Below, in pieces: positions 1 to 11,419 of a stretch of 64,000 nt of DNA. The stretch's first letter is position 1; each line of letters begins with the position of its first letter. The translations under genes were made by a program, and so were the position numbers. The notes below the pieces were generated by a model, which searched no databases, was not told the DNA's origin, and was given only the letters and a program-made list of their open reading frames with translations. The DNA is from Massospora cicadina (lineage: Eukaryota > Entomophthoromycota > Entomophthoromycetes > Entomophthorales > Entomophthoraceae). The stretch spans positions 1 through 64,000 of the forward strand of contig JAKSZP010012300.1 in assembly GCA_022478985.1 (NCBI GenBank), read 5' to 3'.

Positions 1-1320
1 AACCAACTCACACAATATACCTTCTTAATTAGTCCTAACTTCTAATCTCACTTTCACTGTATCAGAACAGCAGTACCTTGTGGCCTAGGTATTCTGCCAT
101 GGTTGCTCAAGCATCCATGATTGAATTCAGGGTTTGTTGGCACACCAGTTCCATGAAAATAGCTATATAAAGCTCACTTTTCTATGAGTTCTTATTTTTT
201 TTATTATATAGTAAGATACAGACATATTTATAAGTTAAATTGGTTTTTATCTTAGATCATATGTTACACTATAGTCAAATTGTTTAATAAGATAACTACT
301 TTGGTTAATGATATCCAATTAGACACCAGCTAAAAAATCAAAATCAAAATTATTATAAATTAATGTATAATATGACAATCAGACTTTTAGTAATAAATAT
401 CTAGAGATTATAGAATTATCTTTAGATATAACAAATTAGTTAAAGTTGTATTGACAAACATTAGATAAATACCATATAATAGACAGATATATCTACATGG
501 GGTAGATTAACCAAAAAGAAAAATTACTGTACATATATTGATACTTGATGTCTGAACTATACTTTTGATTATACATAGTGTGTTTTTAAGTAATTTTTAT
601 ATCTGGTGATTCAAAAAATTTATGTATAATATTTTCTTAAACTATACAAGCTTATCACTATTATATTTAAATTAGTAAGTTTATATATAAAGCTTAATTT
701 CTACATATCAAAACTAAAAGACCTTTATCTAAGATAACCTTTTATTTTCAATTCATACTGAGTCTGTTTACTAAAAAAAAGTAATAGCATAAGATTACTC
801 AGTTTACTTAATTGCAATATCTAATTGGAATTTGTTTTCTTCTATATCTTTTATGTAATGCATAAAATAGTTTTAAAGGTGTGAGCAATTTAAGTATTAT
901 ATGTTTTTTCACACTTTATATTCCATTTTTTATTATTTGGAGATAAACAAATTTTATCTATATAACTAATCTGTTTTGATAAAAGTTATAAACAGAAAAG
1001 AAGTTAGCATTATGTGTTAAAAAAACAGATACTTTTAATTGAAGGGGGGAAATTGTTTACTAGTTTACATGAACCAATCAATAGAATATATAAATTTCAA
1101 TTATATTACTGCTAGTAAAAATTGCATGATTTTAAAAGCAGACTATTTTTTTAAGATTATAACTAATAAAGATGTATAGCAGTAGATTTCTTTATCAGTA
1201 TAATTTAACTATAATAATGTAATATATTACCTAAGACAAATTAATAGGCACGCTCAATAATAAAAACCTATATAATAACTAAAAAGATAGTCTTTTTGAT
1301 AACATATAAACAATATATGT
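1..1320. other. AT-rich gene-free flank
   Basis: I see no credible coding region, RNA gene or repeat boundary in this stretch. It is strongly AT-rich with many short A and T runs, and both strands are closed by frequent stops. It lies outside the 3' end of the LINE fragment that starts at about 1321, so it may be ancestral DNA or an older repeat too decayed to recognise. Confidence 0.6.
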
Positions 1321-1400
1321 TTATTTGAGGTAGGAGGACATGGTACCAACATTACTGGAGAGAAAATAAATTAAAGAAAAAAAAATAAAAGACACAGGAG
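1321..1400 (-). repeat. LINE 3' tail shared with local SINEs
   Basis: On the plus strand the segment begins TTTATTTGAGGTAGG. The 3' end of the SINE at 41628-41769 begins TTTATTTGAGGTGGG in the same orientation, and the SINE at 40007-40286 has TTTATTCAAGGTGGGC. Both the LINE and the SINEs are on the minus strand, so these are their 3' ends. Shared 3' tails are how LINE enzymes recognise SINE RNA in known LINE/SINE pairs. The similarity is short (about 15 bases plus weaker matches). Confidence 0.5.
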
Positions 1401-1840
1401 TCCCAAATCCCCAGGAAATAGTCTATCTGACACCGTCCCTGTAATCAGAAGTAGGGGTATAGGACTTGAGGGCAAGACTTGAGGGTCTTGGGGTGATTCC
1501 CTGAAATATCATGCACGGTAATGATTGTCAATTTCCAGAAACTAGGTAGTCCTCTATGACTGGATCTGGCGTTGACATTTATGTGGCATCATCCTAAAGA
1601 ACCAATACTGAAAATTATGAGTTTGATGACAAAAGATCTGCACCAGTGCTTTGTTTTGGTGGGGAAATCCTTGTTGATAGCTTCCAAAAAATCATTATGG
1701 ATAGACCACAATGATGTGGCCGCTATCAGGGCTCGAGCATTGGGGGAATAAGGTAATTTACTCTCATGTCAAACAGATCCAGGTAGGTCATAATGTACTA
1801 GGTGCAGGAAGATGAGACAGATGGAAAACTTCATTCCATA

Positions 1841-2092
1841 TTACCTGGATGTGGGACACCCCTCTATCCTATGGAAAAGAGTAATATAGCTGCCACAAAA
1901 TAGACACAGGTTTACAATGATGTTGGATCTATCCACTGTATGATATGACCTTGCAAGGCACTTAAAGAAGTAAACTCCAGTTTCCAGGTGGAGTAAGTGG
2001 TGAAGAGCGTACTCCCACACCTTCTTTTGATCCCGTGTGGAGTAATGGATATCTAACAAATCCAACAAATCAATTCTTGCAAGAGTGGCCAT
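1841..2092 (-). pseudogene. LINE ORF2 C-terminal zinc knuckle region
   Basis: An 83-residue open stretch contains a W at the start of a helical region (QKKVWEYALHHLLHLETG) and then CLFCGS...TLFHRIEGCPTSR. This is the C-X2-C...H-X4-C arrangement found at the C terminus of many LINE ORF2 proteins, thought to bind nucleic acid during integration. It lies in the correct order after the RT core on the same strand. It is a fragment between stops, not a separate gene. Confidence 0.65.
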
Positions 2093-2776
2093 GTTCTTGG
2101 GGTGAAGGATTCTGGAGTCACTTATATGTTACCAAAATGTTTAAAGTAGGTAGGGCTTTTCTCTAGTGTAGGTTTTTGTAGGTCTATTTTCTAGAAGCCC
2201 ATTTGAAATACTTGTTAAATGAAGAACAGTTTTAAAATGGGTATAAGTGCAGTGATTCCTGCTGCATTATGATAGTGGTCTAGGTATCAGATAAAGCGGT
2301 AGGAATATTAGAATTTGCCAGCCCTAATGCTCTTACAAAGTTACCTCATCTGCATTGAGCCAATTAAGATCTTTTGGGGTAGTACTAGTTACCTGAACAA
2401 TCCATTTACTTAACAGATAGGTGGTTTGTTGATGTTAGTTAATGAGACCCATGCCACCTGAGGAACATGAGCCAAAGAGATTAATAATTAATATAGGTGC
2501 CCATTGGGCATCCCAAAACCATGATTGTAATATAGATCAGAGAGACTTGGAAAAATATGTTGGAATATGGTATAACATGAGCGGTGTAACATACTCTTAA
2601 CGAATCATTGTGTTAGCTAATACAACTTTTGTAACAAGCCCTGTTGAGCGCCCATGAAGGCTGGCTGCACAGATTAAGATAATAGATAAGAAATTACCAT
2701 TCATAACCATATACTTGTATCCTCCAGATTCCAGCCATACACTTAAGTGGCAAACAGGTTGATTAGAGGGGGTTTC

Positions 2777-3560
2777 TTAGAATGGTATGAATGACCTGGC
2801 TGAAGGTTGGTAAGAATTTTCATTAAGCCACTGAAGGTGGTGCTTGCCAAGGAGTATAACCTCTGCCTTGTGGAGATTAATATTGTCGTTGGTTACTTGC
2901 TCATGTTGATTGATAATATTCTCAAAGGAACGACCTTTTGATGGGTTGGAAACACCAAAGAACAATTATCCGCAAATGCCAATACTTTTAGAGGGTTCTG
3001 ACCTGGAGAGGCAGTGCTTTTCAGGTTCTGATCTATCATGCGCAGAACCTAGTCCAGACTTAAGTTGTACAACAAAGGGCAGAGGGGATCTCTCTATTTA
3101 AACTGTGCTGAGACTAAATAGGGTCATTACCAAACCCTGGTCCATTAATAGCCAATGTATCTGACTCATTTAAAAGCATTACCACATAAGAAAACAAGGT
3201 GGAAGGTAAAAAGTTTTAAGAGTTGCCCTGTGATTTTTAATCCATATGATCAAATGTTTTTTACTGGTATAAGAAGATCAGTGCACCATCTGTCTTGGAC
3301 TAGCACACGTTGGCAATAAAGTGTATGTTGTCCACTATACTGCAATTGGGAACATCCATATTGATTGTATGATATGGAGGTTTGAGAAATCTTACCTAGA
3401 CACTTTAATAGTATTGTGTTCATAACTTTATAATCCTCATTGGTAAGGGAGATTGGTTGCTAGTTACCCAGATTGTTAGGATCACCCTTTTTAGTTAATG
3501 TGACTGTTTATATTTTTTGATTTTCCACATCATCCTTATTAATTGAATTGTAATGAAATA
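2777..3560 (-). pseudogene. LINE reverse transcriptase core (broken)
   Basis: This is the polymerase domain of the LINE, which copies element RNA onto nicked chromosomal DNA (target-primed reverse transcription). The finger motif near 3410-3505 reads GDPNNLGN-stop-QPISLTNEDYKVM. The palm motif at 2965-2976 reads FADN, where the family has [FY]ADD, so the second catalytic Asp codon is now Asn. Just after it a frameshift leads into a readable stretch (SNPSKGRSFENIINQHEQ) that matches LINE post-palm sequence. The protein cannot be functional. Clade is uncertain. Confidence 0.75.
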
Positions 3561-3671
3561 TCTGTTTTATCTGCTATGGTCATTTAATTGTAGAAAACCT
3601 ATAGTGGATGTAGGAGTTATCAATAACTAAAACCATTTTTGGTTTATCTACTTTTGTATATTAACCTAACT

Positions 3672-4577
3672 TGCTGAAGTTGATTCCTACTGGATTACTA
3701 GTGTTCTGACAGAGAGGATCCTAGATAATGATTAACAAATGGTTCAATTATCAATATAGCAATTGATAATTTATTTATTAGGTATTATTTGATCAGAGTT
3801 TGTCAGTGATTAATTGAGAGCTTATTAGTAGTAGCTGAGCGTTGACAACGTTCTTATTGGCAGCAACTTTCAGTTTAGCCTAAAAAGACAACATGATTTA
3901 CTATTAATGGGTAAAAGGTCATATTACCCAAGCAGTCGCTAGTTTAATCAGGTTAATCCGCTGGAGTTGTATAAAGGCAACAAGCATGCTTACTCAAAAT
4001 CTAACCTAGGGTAGATCATAATCTAGTTGGCGGTGGATACTAACTAGGTGGATGGATGAGCAGATGCATAGTTTATTATTGGTGTTATTTGTAAATGGCT
4101 AGATTCATCTGCGATGGATGCTGCTTTCATTGGGGTGTCAATGGAATAGTTGGGCGCCAAATGCCCTTATATAGACCTTTGATTGATAAACAGACAATCT
4201 CATATAACTTCTTTCTTAGTTACAAATACAATTGTCTTATTGTTCTACTAAGAAGAGTTTGAGGGATAGTTTCCCTTATCTAATTGTCTGGTACTCCTAA
4301 GATCTCCTGAAACAAAAGTGGAAGGAAAAGGTTCTTTTCTATTCAAAAGTTTGCCAACTCTTGAGATTAGAGTTGGAAGGATAGTTTTCACTTGTTGTCT
4401 GGATCATTTTCATATGACCTCAAATGAATTGAAGGAAGGTTTCCAGTACCTGTCCATAGATGAAACCTGAGCGGATATACTTGATTGTGAAAAATCACAG
4501 CTGGATAATAGTATTCATACTATTATCACTGACCAAAACGTATTATCATATTATTATTCAAAAATCTAGTATTGCAC
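3672..4577 (+). repeat. Solo LTR of the G/H family inserted in the LINE
   Basis: The stretch resembles the LTRs of elements G and H: the start TGCTGAAGTTGATTCC, a central block GGTAAAAGGTCATATTACCCAAGCAG, a TATA-like CTTATATAG near 4151, and near the end an imperfect inverted repeat AATAGTATTCATACTATT. In H the matching places read GGTAACAAGTCACATTACC and AATAGTCTTCATGCTATT in LTR orientation. No gag or pol follows, and LINE-strand coding resumes beyond it, so this is a solo LTR. The right edge (ending GCACA) is uncertain and I found no convincing target duplication. Confidence 0.55.
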
Positions 4578-5091
4578 ACCTTAAACCTATGCAGTAAATT
4601 ATAAAAGAAGTTTTTAGTGATTAAAAAGGTTTCTGGCCCACCAGGAAGCAGGTAAGTATTTAAAAAGCACTTATCAAAATACCTTTGAGTAATGGAGAAA
4701 TTCTTAAAATTATTTTTAATATATCTCATAAGGAATGCCATTTGGGCCAAATTTTTTTGGTTGGGCGCCCTGTGTACAAAATCCAATAGTTTCTCATTAG
4801 AGACAACACTAATGAGACAAAAAGGTTAAGAGGAATTTGATTTTAACCTTATTTAAAAAGCGTCATATGGCTGTGTCGCAGGCTTCTGCTTGATACAGAT
4901 GGTGTAATTTTGTTGAACCGTTTTAGATACCTCACTGGGAGGGTAACAATTGCGCCTGTTCTAGACCATAATTGGGTAAAAAGAATTACCTCGTTTTTGT
5001 GCAGTAAAGTGGAGCACAAAGTACCTCACTGACTTTTCCATTTTAGTGATCTGCAAGGCGCCAGCCATATTGTTTAAATGGTGTTGGTGAG
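4578..5091 (-). mobile_element. LINE internal fragment (between solo LTR and element A)
   Basis: Minus-strand sequence between two insertions. An open stretch of about 70 codons (about 4786-4578) includes FLMRYIKNNFKNFSITQRYFDKCF. Upstream there is an ATG near 5064 followed by MEKSVRYFVLHFTAQKRG. By position this should be the part of the LINE just upstream of the RT fingers. I recognise no catalytic motif in it, so the assignment rests on its position between two LINE pieces. Confidence 0.4.
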
Positions 5092-5911
5092 TGTTGAATG
5101 GTTGATTGGATCTAAATCATTGGTAATTACAAACCAAAAATATCCTAAGTATATCTGAACTTGGGATTTGTGGCCTAGCTATTTCACTTAATAATATTCA
5201 ACTATGATGATATGGGCTCAAGGGCTTTGTTGGTTAGGTCAGACTTAGTAATAAGTATTGACTTAATTACATGGGCACAGGGGCTTTGTTGGTCTATGTT
5301 GAAATTAGTTTTTAATGTCAATTGAGTTTTTGATCAAACTAAGTACTAATTAGTGGTATAAATTGCCTTGTTATGTGCTGCCAATTGCTTGTGAAAGAGA
5401 ATCAGCTCAGCTATTTGCAGAAGCGTCTGTAATTCTGCATTGAGAATATTAAAAAATTTACACTGACCCTAAGGACATGCAAGATGCCCTGATATGAAGG
5501 ATTGTAGACCCTCAAATGAACATTTTATGTGTTCCTCTGTCCAAGTGCCATTGAAAATGAGACGTCATGGGAAAGACGTGGTGAACAACGAACCCTATAA
5601 ATTATCTTTAAGTTGATACTAATAAAGTACAATCAACTATTACCACAAGTTCATAGTTTAACTTATAAGCGTTTTGTGTCTAATATTTTACGTTGTATTA
5701 AGTTGAGAAGTTACTTAGATCAGTAAGATTAGGGCAGTGTGCCATCATCCAAGTAACGACAGGAGAATATGAATTTGAAGTACTATTACCAAGGAGTTAT
5801 ATCTTGAACTAGAGTCACCGTCTGGTCTATTGTTATCATACAATAGACGTTTGAAACTCCATCATACCCAGAAGAAGAACCAGGCATCCAAAGTAGACCA
5901 AAAATTCAACA
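5092..5911 (+). repeat. Element A 5' LTR
   Basis: Begins TGTTGAATGGTTGATTGG and ends ACCAAAAATTCAACA. It aligns along its whole length with 11420-12236, with scattered substitutions and small indels visible by eye. A TATA-like box (CCTATAAATTATC) lies near 5593-5605, followed by the likely transcription start region. The LTR supplies promoter and polyadenylation signals. Confidence 0.92.
5593..5605 (+). promoter_or_regulatory. TATA-like box in element A 5' LTR
   Basis: CCTATAAATTATC lies in the last 40 percent of the LTR and is conserved at the same place in the 3' LTR (about 11920-11932). Position and sequence fit a pol II core promoter for the element RNA; the start site itself cannot be seen. 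Confidence 0.5.
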
Positions 5912-5913
5912 AG

Positions 5914-5930
5914 TGGTGCTCATGGCTGGG
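5914..5930 (+). promoter_or_regulatory. Element A primer-binding site
   Basis: TGGTGCTCATGGCTGGG starts two bases after the LTR end. Ty3/gypsy primer sites normally start TGG, pairing with the CCA end of a tRNA. The first nine bases match the sites of elements D and H; the rest diverges. An ATG inside it (5922) opens a 16-codon frame that soon stops, so gag may have started here. Confidence 0.55.
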
Positions 5931-6990
5931 AATGCAGATGGTGACCACGCTGAGCAGGGGAGAAACCCCTGACTATATCAATTTTCAAGGATAAATTTAC
6001 AAAATTTAAAGACTTAGCGGACATAATGAGTCTCCAAATTGATAATCTCAGTGAATAAGTTACTTCTACTAATGAGGCAAATAATGCTCTACATGAAGAA
6101 GTGAATGGGCTAAAGAATAAAATCATAGAAAAATATCAAGTGATTTCTGCTCTTCAATTTCAAATGACCAATCTGAATGAGAAAATTGCAATATTGATGG
6201 AATCTCAAAGCCAGCACGCCCAAAGCAAATTTACTGATAGTGATTCATCTGAACATTATAAGACTAATGGGCCAAGTCAGCAACTGCCACTTAGAATGGT
6301 TGCTTTGGCCAACCCAAGTTCCTTAAACCATGATACAATGCCTCAGCGCCCTAGTACGCCTGGCTCAAGTCAACAAAGAAGTAATTGTGATAACTATGGA
6401 TGTGAAAGCGATAATTACAAACCTGCAAACCTGCCTGCTTTTGACAAGAACGGAAGTATAACCACGTTTGTCAAACGCTTTGAATTGGCCATGTATGGGG
6501 CCAGTGACCGTAACAAAGCAGCCACTATGATTAACTGCTTAGATCAGTGGAGCATTGAGTTGATCATGCCTCACATTAATGAAAACCCAACCTATGCCAA
6601 AGTCAAAGAGGCTGTGCTTCATGAATTTGGAGGTCCAGAACTAAAGTCAACCATAAAATCTAAGTTTATGAACATTCACTTTAAGAAACATGAAGCAATT
6701 GATGAATTTTGGATTGATAGTATTGCGAAGCTCAAGTTCTCCTAGGTGCAAAGGCTATGGTCGTTTTTTGTGCTAAGTTACACTAGAACATGCAGTAGAA
6801 CCTTACTCAAATTTATCAAACAATTTATTACCTGCTTGTGTGCAAAAACTTGCAACATCTGAATTGGTTGATTATTTGCACAGATGTTCAAAAAATTATT
6901 GCCCTCCTAATACCGAGTACAGATCAGGACCTGCTGCCTCTGCTGGAAAGCCTATTGAAACCATAAAAAGATTGACAGTAATCCGCTTGT
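5922..6990 (+). pseudogene. Element A gag (capsid) remnant
   Basis: Gag forms the virus-like particle. The N-terminal part after 5974 reads as a heptad-like coiled coil (FKDKFTKFKDLADIMSL..., then VNGLKNKIIEKYQVISALQ). After a Ser/Gln/Pro-rich linker comes a retrotransposon gag core in the 214-codon open frame at 6101-6745: YKPANLPAFDKNGSITTFVK, then FELAMYG...NKAATMINCLD, then VKEAVLHEFGGP. The frame breaks after 6745 and further gag-like codons run to about 6990. I could not find the zinc knuckle. At least one frameshift lies between the ATG at 5922 and the coiled coil. Confidence 0.75.
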
Positions 6991-7287
6991 AAAAAATGAG
7001 CAAAACTTAAATACAAGAGCCCCACTCCCAATTAGTGAGATTGCTTGCTTTTTTGCAATTGTAAAGGTCACTTTATTTTTCTGATGCCATCAGTGAAATG
7101 TCAATGTAGTCCTTCCTGATAACGTGCAGGAGGAGGGAAAAAATATGCACAATAGATGTGGGACGCTCTATTGTGCCTAAGACACCAGTCTCACCTGCTC
7201 AACAAAAAAACGCTGGCCACGAAGCCTCAGTTAACAATAAAATGGATTCTATTTTAGTATCAAATTGAAGATTCTTCGAACATACAT

Positions 7288-7758
7288 GTGGTAACTCGCT
7301 CCCTGAGTAAGGTTGTCATACCTGAAGCCTCTGAAGTAGTTGCTAAACCCTATGTGCAACAAATACTTGAGAATATTCCAGCTGAAGGGCCGAGCAATGC
7401 AGCAGATATCCCAAGCTTGAAAGGGGTGAATATAGCCATGCCAATCGATACATTCATCAATGAATGTCCTAGTATTGGAATTACTCTGAAGCACACTCTT
7501 AACTTTCTGGATTCTTCCCATAATTACTTAGTAGACTCTATTGATTACTACTACTCTGAGTGCACTTATGTGGATATTCTGGTCAACAAGATCATAGTTT
7601 TAGCTATTGTTGATAGTGGAGCACCTTCAAACATTGTTTCCACAAAGTTGGTAAAGAAATTGAAAATAGCTCCAGACATTGACCATCATCAGGAATATGG
7701 AACCACAGACCTTAACAGCACTAAGAGTGAAGGAGCTTACAGCGCCTTGCCACTGTGA
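7288..7758 (+). pseudogene. Element A aspartic protease region
   Basis: An open frame of 156 codons carries the retropepsin motif VDSGAPSNIVSTKLVKKL (catalytic D-S-G at 7612-7620). It is followed by EYGTTDLNSTKSEGAYSALP, a segment conserved at the same place in elements B, D and H. The protease would cut the gag-pol polyprotein. The active-site triad is intact here, but the frame closes at a TGA after SALPL where the homologues continue. Upstream lies a pre-protease segment (PSLKGVNIAMPID) that B also has. Confidence 0.8.
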
Positions 7759-8389
7759 CTTGGAGCTTTAGTAGAAGCTGCACCCACAATAGTGCTTCCA
7801 AATGCCAATTATGACATATTAACTGGAACTAGTTTTTTAAGTACCTATGGGATTTCATGCAATTTTAAAGAGAACATCTTGACAATATTGGGCCAATCAC
7901 TTCCGATTATTACTCTCATGACAATACAAAGCCCATGAGCTGTCACGGAAACTTTATCAATATATCTTATGCCGATGGGATAATACCAGTAGGATATATT
8001 TAGCGGGTAAATTGAAGCCACCCTATGACAACCACCCTAAATGAAAATTGAGGAATACCTCTGTGTGAATATGGATGTGACAATAGCTCCAAGCCATCAA
8101 CTGTTTATGAGGACTGGGACCACGCTGGATATTCCAGAAGAACTATAAAGGGAGGTTGTACCCCATGGCATCATTCTAAGATGGAACCTAGTGTGGCGCC
8201 TGGAATACTTATAACAGGGCACGGAGATATTGATGTCCTACTATAAAATTCGACCAGTTGAAATATTAAGATCAAGAAATATTGAGTAGTTGCATTTGTG
8301 AATCTGTTTCCAAGGGACAAGTTAAAATCAGATGTCAAATTTGGTGACTTATCTGAGTTCATCTTACCAACTGAAACCCTTAGGGCACA

Positions 8390-9300
8390 TACTGTAATTT
8401 CTTTAAAATGCTTACCAGATTATCAGAACAACAGAAGGATGAAGCACTAGAGTTGTTTGAACAATACTCCAAAATTTTCGCCAAAGATGACCATGCTTTA
8501 TGTTGTGCAAAAGGAGTACAGCATTTCGTTGACACTGGGGACCATGTGCCTATTAAATGAGGCCAATCCAGCGCCCCAGGGCTAGTGACAAAATAGTCAG
8601 AGAAGAGATAGACAAATTTCTGAAAAGTGGTTTGATTGTGCCCTCTAAAAGCCTGTGGGCCAGTCCTGTTTTATTTGTAAAGAAAAAAGATGGCAGCAAT
8701 CGAGTTGTGAATGATTATCAATGCCTCAATGCCATTACAAAAACGATTTGTATCCGTTGCACAGAATAGTTGATGCTATGGACTGTCTGGGAGAAGCGAA
8801 GTATTTTACTGCAATGGACCTCATCTCAGGATATTGACAAATTGAACTGCCTCAAGAGGAGCAGGAAAAATGCGCGATAATTGCTTAAATTTTGTTTCAA
8901 CTGATGCGCATTCCACAGGGGCTGTGCAACGCGCCAGCAACCTTTCAGCACACAATGGACACGGTTTTGGGGGACTTTAAATTATCCTGAATACTGGTGT
9001 ACCTGGATGATATCAATGTCTTTTTGCAAACATTTTCCAAACATCTGGAGCACCTTGAACAAGTGTTCAAACGACTGTTGAAGGCCAATCTGAAGATAAA
9101 ACCTAGAAAATGTCAGTTCTTTAAAGAGTAATTGGAATACCTCGGGTTTGTCATTGATTTCAAGGGCTTGCGGGCTCAGTCTCAAAAGGTGTAGGAGATA
9201 AACAAAATGCAACCTCCAATGAGTATGAGGTATGTTCAGGTGTTCTTAGAAATGGTAGGATACTATTGAAGATTTGTACAAGGGTTTGCAAGGATTGCTG
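8390..9300 (+). pseudogene. Element A reverse transcriptase
   Basis: The Ty3/gypsy RT reads across frames: LIVPSKSLWASPVLFVKKKD, NRVVNDYQCLNAIT, YFTAMDLISGY-stop-QIELPQ, IPQGLCNAPATFQ and the palm motif VYLDDINVF near 8997-9020. The YLDD catalytic pair is intact. Disruptions include TGA in place of the Trp in GYWQ and a frameshift after the fingers at about 8769. Upstream, KYSKIFAKDDH-like codons (about 8460-8500) match the connector before RT in the sister elements. Confidence 0.85.
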
Positions 9301-9840
9301 ATCCCCTATTCCACTTACTAAAAGGAGGAGTTCATTTTTTCTGGGAAGAGGAGTTCCAACAAGCCTTTGGGGCTTTGAAAACCAAAATGAGCCGGCGCCT
9401 ATCTTAAATATCCATATTTTAGAAAGCCTTTTATCATACAAACTGATGTTTCAATGACCACAATTAGAGGTGTGTTATCTCAGATTGAGGATGATGGTGA
9501 GGAGCATCCAGTCTCTTATTGCAGCAGGACGTTGAATAATCATGAGCATAATTATATGATAACTGAAAGAGAATGTTTGGCTGTCATCTATGCTTGTAAA
9601 CTTTTTGGGCTTACATTTATGGCACCAAGTTTCAAGTAGTGATGGATCACAGCTCATTACGATGGCTCCACAATCTCAAGGAACCTGAGGGATTATTAGC
9701 CCTCTGGGCCCTGAAATTATATGTGTAATATTATGAAAATATTCATAGAGCTGGAGTGGCCCATCAAAATGCAGACGGACTATAATGGCTTACTATTATA
9801 GCTGTCCTGAGCAGTTTTCCTGATGATCTTCATGAAAAAA
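9301..9840 (+). pseudogene. Element A RNase H
   Basis: The RNase H domain degrades the RNA strand during reverse transcription. Visible blocks are FIIQTDVSMTTIRGVLSQ, then HPVSYCSRTLNNHEHNYMIT, then ERECLAVIYACKLF, and after a stop VMDHSSLRWLHNLKEPEG, all in the expected order. Its position directly after the RT thumb is normal for Ty3/gypsy. A stop after FQV and another near 9727 break the frame. Confidence 0.8.
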
Positions 9841-11020
9841 TGATTACCAAAAAGTATGGAGATGAGCCACCTGAAGTACAAAAAGTGAACGAAAAGGCAT
9901 TAATTGACACTAAATATTGAAATGGAGTTTTATACAAGATTAAGCCTGAAGGGCAACGTCAAATTTTTCCCAAACCTTCAGACCAAATGGTGATTATTAC
10001 ACAAGCACACAAGGCTATTGGGCATGGGGATTGACCAAGACACTATAATTAATTTGATTGAGCTACTATTGGGATTCCATGTGATTTGATATCCAAGATG
10101 TGCTCAATAAATGTCATTCATGCCAAATTGCAAAGCCTATGAAGTCAGATGTGAAATATCGTTTGATCAAACCTGACTGGGCCTGGCATACCATCTCAAT
10201 TGATGTAGTTGGCCCTTTGCCTGTGAGTAGCCTAGGCAACAAATACATAATTGTTGCTATTGACCATCTGATGAAATGGGTGGAAGCAAAAGCAATTTAA
10301 GATGTTGGGGCTCTAAATACTGCCAAGTTCATTATAAATATTATTTATAAGCATGGATGCCCCCAGAAGATCTTGACGAACAATGGCACAAATTTTACTG
10401 CCCAAATGGTACAACGGTTAAATGAGTTGATGTATATTAAAGGAGTTTTGTCAACACCATACCATCCTGAGACTAACAGAATGGTAGAGCGAGTGAATGG
10501 CACTCTAGTCGGCATATTGCACAAAAATGCAGTCTTGGCGCCTTTGTAATGGTTGACTTCAATTAGTGCTACCATGTTTGTGTACAATATTGGACACCAC
10601 AGCAGCACAGGCCACTCTCCATTTTGACTTCTGTATGGTAGACAGCCCTCTCTGCCTCCATTATTATATTCAGTACTCAGTTCAACCAATGCAATTAACC
10701 CAAATAATTATGGTGAGCAACTAGCGAAGACCCTAATTAAGTTGCAATCTGAAGCCTATCAAAGTGAGATAAGTCAAAAAACTAGTAAGAAGAGCTATGA
10801 TGACACTAAATGAACTACGGTGACTAAGTTCAATGAGGGAGGCTTAGTAGTGTATCTCAACACTCATAGCGCAGGCTGCGTGCACAAGCTGGCCTCACTT
10901 TGGAAAGGTACATTTATTATATTGGAGAAATCGTCTGAAGATGTATATACCATTAAGGATCAAGGCGTCTTGGTTGTGAATCAAGTACACGCTAAGTTCC
11001 TTCATCCATATCATAAATAA
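9841..11020 (+). pseudogene. Element A integrase
   Basis: Zinc-binding part: AHKAIGHG and later CHSCQIAK give the H and C pairs of the HHCC domain. Catalytic core: SIDVVGPLPVSSLGNKYIIV has the first Asp. The second Asp position reads LTNNGTNF, where the family has SDNG, so Asp became Asn. The Glu is kept in RMVERVNG. The C-terminal part (10820-11020) reads FNEGGLVVYL...HKLASLWKGTFIIL...YTIKDQG...VHAKFLHPYHK, the usual GPF/Y-like integrase tail. No chromodomain is seen. Several stops make it inactive. Confidence 0.85.
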
Positions 11021-11408
11021 TAAATTAATACAAAAGGAAAAAAAAGAAGAAAGAAAAAGAAAAATAGAATATATATATATATAATAATAAAGTTAATAAA
11101 AAGACAAAAAATAACAGAAAAACTTAAATTTCTATTTAGAGATTTGATGCCTCACTGGCATTTGGACCAGGTAATTCTTCTTCATTAGGGGAGAAGAGTG
11201 AAATTTGAAGCCAATGGGGCCAGTTCAAATTTGCCAAAGATTGCTGGAGCTGCAGCAGGAATAGAACCTAGAAAACAAAGGCAGCATGCCTGAACTAATT
11301 ATTTATCTAGAGCCAAATGCTTTTAATGTAGCATTCTATACTGAAGGTTGAGAAAAATTGAATTTTGTGACTAAGAGAAAAGAATACCATCTGCTTTTAT
11401 CCAGTCAA

Positions 11409-11419
11409 TGAGGGGGAAG
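11409..11419 (+). promoter_or_regulatory. Element A polypurine tract
   Basis: AGGGGGAAG lies immediately before the 3' LTR, the place where plus-strand DNA synthesis is primed. Preceding bases are mixed, so the tract is short and clear. Confidence 0.75.

Larger units (their letters stand above)
1321..3671 (-). mobile_element. LINE (non-LTR retrotransposon) 3' part, decayed
   Basis: Reading the minus strand gives a broken LINE ORF2. Near 3505-3410 is the RT block KKGDPNN.GN..PISL followed by NEDYKVMNTILLKCL, typical of LINE reverse transcriptases. Next comes the active-site block at 2965-2976, then a region with INLHKAEVILLGK and later GGMGLIN.HQQTTYLL.KWI, which resembles the post-RT thumb region of fungal and plant LINEs. 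A C-terminal CX2C...HX4C knuckle follows near 1900. The 3' end, on the low-coordinate side, is T/A-rich and ends near TACCTCAAATAAA. Many stops and frameshifts are present. Upstream parts are displaced to 4578-5091, 12242-13531 and 20111-20622 by later insertions. Confidence 0.8.
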